Source: an uncultured Clostridia bacterium
GTDB lineage: Bacteria; Bacillota; Clostridia; Oscillospirales; Acutalibacteraceae
Assembly (NCBI GenBank): GCA_946187325.1
Contig: CAMHQC010000001.1
Coordinates: 1-64,000, forward strand
DNA length: 64,000 nt
Direction of reading: 5' to 3'
Positions 33,877 through 42,600 of this stretch are shown in pieces. The notes beneath the pieces were generated by a model, which was not told the DNA's origin, did not search any database, and saw nothing but the letters and a program-made list of their open reading frames with translations. Within the stretch, counting starts at the first letter, position 1. Each line of letters begins with the position of its first letter. The position numbers and the translations under genes were made by a program.

Positions 33877-34209
33877 GCTTTCAGAAAAGAATGGCAACCG
33901 TACACGAAAACGCAAATCAAAGCAAAATAAACCGTTTGTGGCGAAGTTTGGAGGGAGTAAAATATAGACAAAACTTGCTGCAATCTTTGGTGGATATTTC
34001 GCTGGACTTTAGACCGCTGCTTGAGTATTCTTTGTGCTTGCCAAGAGGTAAAATCTAAAACGAATAGGAGATTGATAGAATGAAAAGAGAATTATTAGAC
34101 AACGGAAACATCTGGCGCAAAGGAGACGGACGATGGATTGGTATGGTACGATACAAAGATGAGTTCGGCGTAACTCAGCGCAAAAGCTTCTCCGCAAAAA
34201 AGAAAAAAT
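33877..34209 (+). pseudogene. N-terminal remnant of a unit-1-type integrase with leader
   Basis: The leader (33877-34079) and the first 43 codons (34080-34209) match the integrase at 5132 closely: MKRELLDNGNIWRKGDGRW, then IGMVRYKDEFGVTQRKS. The similarity ends abruptly in KKKK at the point equivalent to 5261, after which unrelated sequence follows. It is the other half of the deletion or rearrangement that left the integrase tail at 21310-21411. Confidence 0.85.
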
Positions 34210-34368
34210 GTCTGCTGTGCAGGTTATATAAAATACGCCCCGAAAATTTGTGCAAAAATACACGTGAAAAATCGGGCGTATCGTCCGTTTGGTTGATGTA
34301 AAATTTTAAAATGTATGCTATTATAATTCTATCTATGTTTATCTTAAACGCGGAGGTAAGCGCCGCAT
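34210..34368. other. Junction region with hairpin and -10-like box
   Basis: Contains ATACGCCCG (34231-34239) and CGGGCGTAT (34273-34281), an inverted pair that may be a terminator or binding site, and a TATAAT at 34322-34327. No gene. Confidence 0.35.
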
Positions 34369-34440
34369 ATGAAAAGGATATTAATATCGGTTGTGTGTTT
34401 GCTTGCATCACTTATTTTACTTTATAGGAAACTGCTTTGA
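34369..34440 (+). pseudogene. Signal-peptide start of a gene cut off by a repeat
   Basis: GCGGAGG, then ATG and MKRILISVVCLLASLILLYR, a typical signal-peptide beginning. At about 34419 the sequence enters the repeat described at 34419-34645 and the frame stops at 34438-34440. It looks like an export gene truncated by arrival of the repeat. Confidence 0.45.
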
Positions 34441-34645
34441 AATGTGCAATATAATAAATATGGCAGATTTACTGATAATTGTAATATCAGAAGCTCCTAT
34501 AAAGCAAAAAGGTTTATATTCTCCGCTCAGTTTGCTGCTGCGCAGCAACGAGCTGAGGTGTTGTCCAAAACTTGTTTTGGGTAACAACACCCATACACCG
34601 GAGATGAGTAGCGAAATGCGCGCAAAGCGCGCCTTTCTTGTTAAG
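34419..34645 (+). repeat. Structured dispersed repeat, copy A
   Basis: The left part is bounded by CTTTATAGGA (34420-34429) and its inverse TCCTATAAAG (34495-34504). The right part (about 34512-34640) is nearly identical to copy B and contains hairpins GCTGCTGCGCAGC, TTGTCCAAAACTTGTTTTGG and GCGCGCAAAGCGCGC. It ends 26 bases before the next gene. No protein is encoded. Confidence 0.75.
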
Positions 34646-34670
34646 CTGTAACGTAAAGGAGAAAAATAGC

Positions 34671-35030
34671 GTGGAAACTAAAAATCGCATTACTATAACG
34701 GTTATAGATGATGTTAAAGAAGCGGATATTTGGATATTGCCCGATACCGCCGCAAATAAAAAGACGTCCGTCTGGGGTAAGGCTACCGCTTCACACGTTG
34801 CACTCGGCGAAAGCCGTCGTGTCCCGCTATGCGAACCGGGTGATGATGGAAAATATATTCTTAGAATGATTGACAGCGACAGCTTTTACTATTCCGCAAA
34901 CGGAATAGCGCTCCAAGCAGGGTGGACTTTGCGGATAAAAGAGAAAGGCTCAGGCGCGGTTGCCGCCGAGGTGTCGGACGAAAACGGATTCTTAAAGAAT
35001 ACTTATGATGTTTTTTCGGCAAGACTGTAA
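34671..35030 (+). CDS. Unknown protein, first gene of kinase operon
   Basis: 119 residues with a GTG start at 34671 and AAAGGAG upstream. Beta-rich, Ig-like appearance (ITITVIDDVKEADIWILPD, then WGKATASHVALGESRRVPL, then KYILRMIDSDSFYY). No signal peptide, so it is cytosolic. No family recognised. Co-transcribed with the genes that follow (12 bases to the next). Confidence 0.65.
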   Translation: METKNRITITVIDDVKEADIWILPDTAANKKTSVWGKATASHVALGESRRVPLCEPGDDGKYILRMIDSDSFYYSANGIALQAGWTLRIKEKGSGAVAAEVSDENGFLKNTYDVFSARL

Positions 35031-35042
35031 AAAGGTGTTTGT

Positions 35043-35447
35043 ATGTTTAATAAAGAAAAGATTAACTCGTTTGAAAAGATTACTCTCTCGTTAAGCGGAA
35101 TGAGAATCAGGGAAGAATATGAAATCATTCGTATTGATGACCACACACAGTTGAGCCGATACACAATTATGTATTCGGACGGCAAGGATAACCGCAGGCT
35201 TGAGCAGAGAGTTGACGCGGATTGTGATGAGATTATAGGGATACTCAACAATTGCAATATTCTGAAATGGGATGGCTTCTGCGGCAAGAATCCGCCTCAT
35301 GTTCTTGACGGAACAATGTTTAATTTTAGTGCAAAGGTCAATGATGGAAAAACAATAAACGCAAGCGGCTCGAATAACTTCCCGAAAAATTATTGGGAAT
35401 TTCAAAACGCGCTGTACGATATACTTCGGCGTGATGAGGAGGAGTAA
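35043..35447 (+). CDS. Unknown cytosolic protein in kinase operon
   Basis: 134 residues, AAAAGGTG upstream. Alpha/beta with the run KWDGFCGKNPPHVLDGTMFN and SGSNNFPKNYWEFQNALYD, a pattern I have seen in uncharacterised Clostridia proteins but cannot name. Its stop shares a base with the start of the next gene (TAATG), so translation is coupled to the kinase-like protein. Confidence 0.65.
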   Translation: MFNKEKINSFEKITLSLSGMRIREEYEIIRIDDHTQLSRYTIMYSDGKDNRRLEQRVDADCDEIIGILNNCNILKWDGFCGKNPPHVLDGTMFNFSAKVNDGKTINASGSNNFPKNYWEFQNALYDILRRDEEE

Positions 35448-37117
35448 TGAACGAAGTTAAAGCTACATTAAAGCGCATGGTAGCTTATTTTTTGTTGCTC
35501 GCTATTAATATCATTCCGTGCGCAAATATTATTGCCGACAGCTTTCCCATGCGGAACCTGTCTACAATATATCTGCTTGCGCTGTGCTCGTGCTTGATTT
35601 TGTATTACTCTCACCGGGTAACGAGCTCGGGCGGACTTTCGTTTTTGACGAAAGCGCTGTCGTGGATGGCTCTGCTGTTGATACTGCTCAGGGGTATTAA
35701 GTACAGCGCGTTCGCGCAGGTGGATGTACTCGCAAGGCACACTTGGTATCTTTACTATGTGCCTATGCTTTTGCTGCCGCTGTTTTTGTTCTATATTTCG
35801 CTTTTGGTTTCGTCCGGAAAGGGCTATCACCTTTCGAAAGGCTGGTACTGGACGGCGGCGGTAACTGTTGTTTTTATACTGCTTATTCTTACCAACGACT
35901 CGCATCAGTTGGTTTTCTGCTTTAATTCGAATTTTTCGGATTGGAACAACGATTATTCCTACGGTATTCTGTTCTATGTCATATTGGTCTGGCGATACTC
36001 GCTATATATTGCGGCTGTGGCGGTTCTGATAATAAAATGCCGCGTTTCCAGCTCAAAAAGAAACGCATGGATAATTCTTATCCCGTTTTTAATCGGCATG
36101 GTCTTGAACCTGCTCCTGATTACAGGTAAAATGCCAAAGCTCAACGGCGCTTATCTTACGGAGCTTCCCGAGGTCATTGTGTTTACGGCGGCTGCGGTTC
36201 TGGAATGTTGTATGCAGCTTGGGCTGATTCCGACAAATACGGACTACGGAAAGCTGTTTAATAAATTTTCAATTTCAGCGCAAATTACCGATAAAGGCGG
36301 AGTACCCGTCTACACTTCGTCTATGGCAAAGCCCCTGACAGCGGAGCAGTTCGCTATGCAAAGCGGTTCGCGGACGGACGACCATACCGTTATGCGCAAG
36401 ATGGCAATCCCCGGCGGCTTCGGATTTTGGCAGGAGGATATGACCGAGCTTGACCGCCTCAATGCTGAACTTAACGAGGCAAAGGAAGAACTTTCTCAGG
36501 AAGCGGAGCTTACCCGCCTGCGAAATGAGTTAAAGGAAAAGCAAACAATAACCGAACAGCGCACTAAGGTATATGACGAAATAGCGAAACGCACGGAGCG
36601 GCAGTCTCAGGCGATTTCAAAGTTAGCTAAAACAGCTCGGCTGTCGTTGGATGCAGCGGTGAAGGAAAGTTGCCGCAATCAGATTACGCTGCTCGGCGCG
36701 TATATAAAACGCTACGCTAATCTTACGCTTCTGTCGCGGGAGAGTGAGGTTTTGGAAATCGGCGAACTGGGACTATCCGTGTCGGAGGTTCTCCGCTATC
36801 TGAACTTTTGCGGAACTCCGGGCGAGTTTTTCAACAACGCTGAATGCGAGGTAAGCGCCGAAGCGGCTATCCTCGCGTTTGAAGCGTTTGAAAGACTGCT
36901 CGAATTAAACTACGTCAGCCTGCGCGGAGTGTTTGTAAATTTATCCGAGCAGGATGATAAGGTTATGTTTAAGCTTACGCTCGAGAACGCCTCGCGGCTT
37001 ATTCCGGAGGATGAGTCGCAACACCTTAATCGCTTTGGAGTTATGATTGACGAGAGCGTTGAGGACAACGTTGCGTACATTTGCTTTGCTCTGCCGAAAG
37101 GAGGCGAAGCGGTATGA
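35447..37117 (+). CDS. 7TM sensor with degenerate histidine-kinase domain
   Basis: 556 residues. Residues 1-235 carry about seven hydrophobic helices and the run WYLYYVPMLLLPLFLFYISL plus LTNDSHQLVFCF, typical of the histidine kinase 7TM sensor domain. A linker and a coiled coil (about 335-400) follow. Where the next gene's kinase has NIHDEMNRL, this one has KVYDEIAKR: the phospho-accepting histidine is a tyrosine. No HATPase N or G boxes are visible in the C-terminal 150 residues. It is therefore probably a signalling pseudokinase or scaffold. It overlaps the next kinase gene by four bases. Confidence 0.75.
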   Translation: MNEVKATLKRMVAYFLLLAINIIPCANIIADSFPMRNLSTIYLLALCSCLILYYSHRVTSSGGLSFLTKALSWMALLLILLRGIKYSAFAQVDVLARHTWYLYYVPMLLLPLFLFYISLLVSSGKGYHLSKGWYWTAAVTVVFILLILTNDSHQLVFCFNSNFSDWNNDYSYGILFYVILVWRYSLYIAAVAVLIIKCRVSSSKRNAWIILIPFLIGMVLNLLLITGKMPKLNGAYLTELPEVIVFTAAAVLECCMQLGLIPTNTDYGKLFNKFSISAQITDKGGVPVYTSSMAKPLTAEQFAMQSGSRTDDHTVMRKMAIPGGFGFWQEDMTELDRLNAELNEAKEELSQEAELTRLRNELKEKQTITEQRTKVYDEIAKRTERQSQAISKLAKTARLSLDAAVKESCRNQITLLGAYIKRYANLTLLSRESEVLEIGELGLSVSEVLRYLNFCGTPGEFFNNAECEVSAEAAILAFEAFERLLELNYVSLRGVFVNLSEQDDKVMFKLTLENASRLIPEDESQHLNRFGVMIDESVEDNVAYICFALPKGGEAV

Positions 37118-38358
37118 CGAGTTTTAATATGCTTTCGGATTTTGCGCGGGCAGTGTTTGCGTTGTGGGGACTTCTGCTCTGCCTGTTAAGTATCGGCAGC
37201 GCAGTTCTTTCCGCGGTGAGAAAACGATATGCTTTTATCGCGCTTGCTTTGGTAATTCTTATTCCCTGTTATTTTATGTGGCAGGTGATTTTTGATTTTT
37301 CGTTATTTGGAGGTTCTGAAAATACTTCGGACTTAACCCTTTTGATGTGCGGATTCTCTTGGGTTTATTGGATTGCGGCGTTTGTTGTTTTTACGACGGC
37401 GGCGGTTCTTCTGCTCGCATATAACATCCACTCGGACAAAACCTCCGTGACACCGCGTACAATAAAGTTTTATTTGGATAGGGTGCCGTGCGGCATTTGC
37501 TGCTTCCGAGAGAGCGGCATGATACTGTTCTCGAATATCTGTATGAATAATCTGTGCATAGATATTACGGGCGGCCGGTTGCTTAACGGTAATCAATTCC
37601 GCGAAGCTCTTGCTGACGATATACTGAATGTTAACGGAAAAGTCTGGCGCTTTAGCTGCAACGAAATTGACTTAAACGGCGAGCGTTTGCGCGAGCTGAT
37701 TGCGACTGACATTACCGCGGAGTACGCAAAAACCGAAACGCTTGAAAAAGACAAGGAGAGGCTCTCGCGGCTCAACAGCGAGCTTAAAGACTATTATCTC
37801 AGCATTGACGACGCGGTAAGGCGTCAGGAAATTTTGCAGGCTAAGATGAATATTCACGACGAAATGAATCGGCTTATGCTCTCCACAGTCGCGGCGGATA
37901 AGAATGATACAAACTCTCTCGACAGGATTTTCTCTCTTTGGGAGAGGAACGCTCTGCTACTGTGTATGGAGTCCGACAAAAAGTCGGTTCAGTATAATAC
38001 CGATTCTCTGAACTCGCTTTCCGGCGCGCTCGGAATAAAGCTTGTTTGGCGCGGGGAAATGCCCGGTGAGCTTGACGATAATCAGAGGGAGCTGCTTTTC
38101 CTAACCGCTCAGGAAGCGGTTATCAACGCCGTAAAACACGGCAAATCAAAGAAAATGGAAATATCCTTTCAGAAAACGAGTGAGGTCGTTTCATGCCGCT
38201 TTACTAACGACGGCAAAATGCCGACCGGTGAAGTGCGGTTCGAGGGAGGGCTTGCCAATATCGGGAGACTCGCCGAAAAACAGAACGCTTCGCTTTACAC
38301 GGAAATCGGCGAAAGGTTTACACTGATATTGGAGTTTAAGAATCATTCTATCGGCTGA
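37114..38358 (+). CDS. Membrane sensor histidine kinase
   Basis: 414 residues from the ATG at 37114, overlapping the preceding stop (ATGA) with AAAGGAGG upstream. Three hydrophobic helices lie within the first 110 residues, then a PAS-like region (about 120-215), a coiled coil with LQAKMNIHDEMNRLML (phospho-accepting His), and a HATPase domain with TAQEAVINAVKHGKSKK (N box) and FEGGLANIGRLAEKQNA (G box). It belongs to the HisKA_3-like group that pairs with LuxR-type regulators, the next gene. Works with the degenerate 7TM partner upstream, probably as a hetero-complex. Confidence 0.85.
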   Translation: MTSFNMLSDFARAVFALWGLLLCLLSIGSAVLSAVRKRYAFIALALVILIPCYFMWQVIFDFSLFGGSENTSDLTLLMCGFSWVYWIAAFVVFTTAAVLLLAYNIHSDKTSVTPRTIKFYLDRVPCGICCFRESGMILFSNICMNNLCIDITGGRLLNGNQFREALADDILNVNGKVWRFSCNEIDLNGERLRELIATDITAEYAKTETLEKDKERLSRLNSELKDYYLSIDDAVRRQEILQAKMNIHDEMNRLMLSTVAADKNDTNSLDRIFSLWERNALLLCMESDKKSVQYNTDSLNSLSGALGIKLVWRGEMPGELDDNQRELLFLTAQEAVINAVKHGKSKKMEISFQKTSEVVSCRFTNDGKMPTGEVRFEGGLANIGRLAEKQNASLYTEIGERFTLILEFKNHSIG

Positions 38359-38409
38359 TGTGTTTTTGGGATTTTGAACGTATAATAATAGCAGAAGGAG
38401 GCGGTTAAA

Positions 38410-39042
38410 ACGGCTTATAATGTATTGATTGTGGAAGACCAGGATATGCCGCGCGAGCTGTTTGAGATTTATATAAACTCCAGCTCCGGGTTTAATCACC
38501 TTCTGTCGGTTACTAACGCCTCAGCCGCACTCTCGGTTTGCCGAAACAACAAGGTCGATTTAATCCTTATGGACGTTATGACGGAGCTCGGCAACAGCGG
38601 ACTTGTCGCCGCCGAGGAGATAAAGCGAGAGTTTCCGAGCGTCAAAATAATAATTGTTACCTCTATGCCCGAGTATTCGTGGATCGAGCGCGCGAGGAAA
38701 ATCGGCGTGGATTCATTCTGGTACAAGGACGGACAGAAGGACAGTATACTAAAGGTTATGGAGCGGACTATGGACGGAGAGCATATCTACCCCGACGAAA
38801 CTCCGCTGATTCATATCGGCAACTCCACCAACCACGAATTTACCGGGCGTGAGCTTGATATTCTAAAGGAGCTCACCACAGGCGACACAAACGCCGCCAT
38901 TGCGGAAAGGCTCCATGTTTCGGTTCCTACGGTAAAGAGCCACATCCAGCACCTTATGGAAAAAACAGGCTTCAAGACACGCACCGAGCTCGTCAGCGAG
39001 GCGCGCGCTCTCGGAATCGTAATCAAAGACGCGAAGTCGTAA
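38410..39042 (+). CDS. NarL/LuxR-type response regulator, apparent ACG start
   Basis: About 210 residues. Receiver domain: YNVLIVEDQDMPRE, phospho-acceptor Asp in LILMDVMTELG, IIVTSMPEYS and FWYKDGQK. Output: LuxR HTH GRELDILKELTTGDTNAA, AERLHVSVPTVKSHIQHL. The receiver must begin before the TTG at 38425 to include its first strand. The perfect AAGGAGG (38395-38401) lies 8 bases before ACG at 38410, and no ATG/GTG/TTG is in frame there. Either ACG is the start or an ATG has mutated; translation from TTG 38425 would leave the ribosome site 23 bases away. Partner of the kinase pair upstream. Confidence 0.85.
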   Translation, partial: TAYNVLIVEDQDMPRELFEIYINSSSGFNHLLSVTNASAALSVCRNNKVDLILMDVMTELGNSGLVAAEEIKREFPSVKIIIVTSMPEYSWIERARKIGVDSFWYKDGQKDSILKVMERTMDGEHIYPDETPLIHIGNSTNHEFTGRELDILKELTTGDTNAAIAERLHVSVPTVKSHIQHLMEKTGFKTRTELVSEARALGIVIKDAKS

Positions 39043-39058
39043 CGAGAGGGGAAAAACT

Positions 39059-39244
39059 TTGGGAAACACAGATTTAAGCAACGAAGAAATGCAACGCTAT
39101 ATCGAAGAACAAAAGAAAAAGATTGAGGAGGCGTTGGCGCGTATGACGCCGGAGGAGAGAGCCGAAGTTGAAAAGAATTACGCCGCTCTGAAGGAAGCGG
39201 ATGACGCCGCTATGCGCAAAACGCTCGACAACGCAGTATTGTAG
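39059..39244 (+). CDS. Small charged helical protein ending the kinase operon
   Basis: 61 residues with a TTG start at 39059 (GAGAGGGG upstream). Nearly all charged helix: LSNEEMQRYIEEQKKKIEEA, then MTPEERAEVEKNYAALKEA. No family recognised. Follows the response regulator by 16 bases and precedes the operon terminator. Confidence 0.65.
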   Translation: MGNTDLSNEEMQRYIEEQKKKIEEALARMTPEERAEVEKNYAALKEADDAAMRKTLDNAVL

Positions 39245-39301
39245 AAAATAGACCGCAAAGATTGGCTACTTTTTATTAGGTATTAGTATTAGATAACCGA
39301 A

Positions 39302-39331
39302 AAACCCGGGCTTATGCTCGGGTTCTTTTTT
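39302..39331 (+). terminator. Terminator of the kinase operon
   Basis: AACCCGGGC (39303-39311) pairs with GCTCGGGTT (39316-39324) over TTAT, with one G-T pair, followed by CTTTTTT. Confidence 0.88.
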
Positions 39332-39560
39332 GCTTTATAGGAAACTGCTCTGTAACGCTGCGAAACAATAAAATTTTTCGCAGGGTAACTGATAATTGCA
39401 ATAGCATAAACTCCTATAAAGCAAAAAACAATTTATATTCTCCGCTCAGTTTGCTGCTGCGCAGCAACGAGCTGAGGTGTTGTCCAAAACTTGTTTTGGG
39501 TAACAACACCCATACACCGGAGATGAGTAGAGAAATGCGCGCGAAGCGCACTTTCTTGCT
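39325..39560 (+). repeat. Structured dispersed repeat, copy B
   Basis: Left part bounded by a perfect 17-bp inverted repeat, TTTTTTGCTTTATAGGA (39325-39341) with its complement at 39411-39427. The right part (39432-39556) is almost identical to 34512-34640 in copy A. It again sits just upstream of a gene start region and overlaps the T tract of the preceding terminator. Confidence 0.75.
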
Positions 39561-39659
39561 GTAAAATCATCCATTTGGCTGATGTGGAACGCGCGGCGGC
39601 TTGATATAATGAAAATGAATAATAGGCTAAATACGCCTATAGAAAAAGGAGGCATCTTT

Positions 39660-42600
39660 ATGAAAAAATCTTTAAGTATCATCTTAGCGGCAATAATGCT
39701 GCTGAGCCTATTTACTGTCGTGCCGATAACCGCGTCCGCCGCAGTCAAAAGCGGTACAGTCGGCGACTGCGATTGGTATTATTATCCGGGCACCCATTCT
39801 CTTTACATCAAGAACGGTACCAAGATAGAACCTGACAAGGACGGAAACTATCCGTGGCGTACCACAAAATGGAAGGGATTTTACGACGAGATCGAAGAAG
39901 TAAGTATCCAAAGTGGTATTACGGAAATCGGTGCATACGCGTTCGATACCAGCGAGAAGATTAAGTCCGTCGAGCTTCCCTCAACTCTTAAAAAAATCGA
40001 TGACTGTGCGTTCTATCAGTGCACAGGGCTCAAAAGCATCACCCTCCCCGAGGGACTTGAAAAAATCGGTTTTCAGGCTTTTTATCGCTGCACCTCGCTT
40101 ACAAGCGTATCGATTCCCGCAAGCGTAAAGGAAATCGGATACCACGCCTTTAACCGCTGCACAAGCCTGACCGAGGTTGAGCTTCCCGACGGCATCAATG
40201 CCGATATAAGGCAGGGAGCTTTCTCGAGAGTAGGCTTGACATCCGTGTATATTCCCGCAAGCGAGGAGGGGCTCTCAAACTTCTCGTTCGGATATAACTG
40301 GACCAAGGACGACGGCTATACCCGTGTAAACGACTTTACAATCATTACCACCAAGGGCTCGTTTGCCGAAACCTACGCCAAAATACAGGGCTTCAAGGTC
40401 AAGTATCTTATCACAAATGTTGATTTTACTGACGTTTTAGAGCCCGAGGTAGGCAAGTCAGTAGATTTCACCTTCACCGCGTCCGAGGGTTTTACGGTAA
40501 GCGGATACAACGGAAGCAACAAGATTGACTGGATAAACGTAACCGACGACAAACGTGTTACATCGGGCGAGAAGTTTGAAGAAGGCAAGGAGTACGGCGC
40601 GTACTTCACCATCACTGCCGACAGCAATCACGCCTTCGCCGTAAAGAACGGCGCGAGCGCGGTAGCCGCTACGGTAAACGGAAGCAAAGCGATTCCGGAG
40701 AACTATACTGACGAAAGCCCTGCTTCGACGATCCGCATAAGACGCAGATTCCCCCCGGTTTACGCGCCGAACACAATCTCGCAGGTTGCTGTTTCTAACA
40801 TTGTTGAGCCCGTAGTCGGTGCTCATCCCGTTTCGCAGGCAACTATTCCCGGCAATATGACGCTCGTTGCAATGAACTGGATGGAGCAAGGCAAAAACAA
40901 TATAATGAAATCCACCGACATCTTCGAGTACGGCAAAACATACTACGCAAGAGTGTTTGTCAGAGCCGATTCAGGCTACAGGTTCGCTGTCAATTCGGAG
41001 GGCAAGTCCACCGTTTTAGCCGCAATCAACGGTCAGAGCGCGTCTGTCGGCGCCGCCGCGGGATATGAGCAATATGAAGAAATAAGAATTTACCGCTCCT
41101 TTACTATGCCCGAGGCTTCGGGCGAGCCGATAGAAATCTCCTCGGTTGATTTCAGCGAGGTTGTAGCTCCGAGAATAGGCGCGCAGGCAAAGTTCACCTT
41201 CCACTCCTCGGGCGGCTTTACGGTAAAGAACGACAAGATAGATTGGTACTGTAGGGTGGATAACTACAACCTCCAGAGCGGCGATACGTTTGAGGAAGGC
41301 AAAAAGTACGCAGCTTACTTTGAAATAACCGCCAGCGAGGGCTTCAAGTTCGCCGTTGATTCACAGGGTCAAACTGCCGTTACATCCAAGGTAAACGGCA
41401 ATACAGCGGAAACTCAAACCATGGGTTCGTATGACGCGACTCAGACTATCCGCGTTAAATATGAGTATGCCGCGCTTCAGCCGACGATCGTCTCCAAGGT
41501 AGCTATCACAGACCTTGTTGAGCCCGCCGCAGGCGCGAACCCCGTATTCACCTGCACTGCACCCTTTGGCGCTGAGGTTAAATCCATTGAATGGAATGAC
41601 GAGACCAATGTCGAAAGCGTTTCCGCCAAAAAGACGTTCAAGTCAGGTCACGAATACTCTGTCGAAATCAATCTTAAAGCCGCCACAGGCTACAAGTTCG
41701 CTGTTGACTCGACAAATCCCTCACAAATCAAAACCGCCGTTACCTCCACCGTAAACGGCAAGGAATCGCGCTCTGTTTCGTGGGAACACCTTGGCGCGGA
41801 GAAGGAAATTACAATCTATTATTATTTCGGCTTGCTCATCGACCCCGACAACCCGACAGTGCTCACAAAAACTCAGTTTGTTATTGATGAGCCCGTTGTA
41901 GGCGAAACGCCCTCTTACGGTGCGTTTTCCTATGGCGGTATCGACAGCACCTCTGTAAGCTGGTACAACTTTACAGACCAACGTTATATGGATATCGGCG
42001 AGACTTATGAGTACGGTAAGAAATACAGAGCCTTAGTTTACTTTACAGCTGATTTGGGCTACGCCCTCGCTACGGACGGAAGTACGCCGACTATAACCGC
42101 TAAGATTAACGGCAACGACGCCACAGTGCTCCAGGTTTTGAATTGGGAACCCTCTTACGGAGCCGCGGCGATGTATAGCTTTACTACTCCCGACGATCCC
42201 CGCGAGGTAATCTCGAGCGTTGCCTTCACAGGCGTTGTTGAGCCTTATGTAGGCGCTTCTCCGAGCTTTACCGTTTCAGGTTCTTCGGGCATAGAGTATA
42301 AGTTAGATTGGTATAACAATACAGACGGAAAAATCATGGACGAATCGGACAAATTTGAATACGGTAAGGTTTATATTGCCGACGTATTTATTAAAGCAGA
42401 CTCAAGCCATAAATTCGCTGTGGATTCCGATGGCAAGTACACGTTTACCGCTACAATCAACGGCAAGAAAGCTACTGTACTAAGTTACAACCACTACTAC
42501 GAAGCTTTCGCCTCATCCGAGAGCTTCACAATGCCCGACGCTCCCACCGAGCCCTCAACGGATACCGAACCCACAACGGACACCGAGGAAACTCAGCCCA

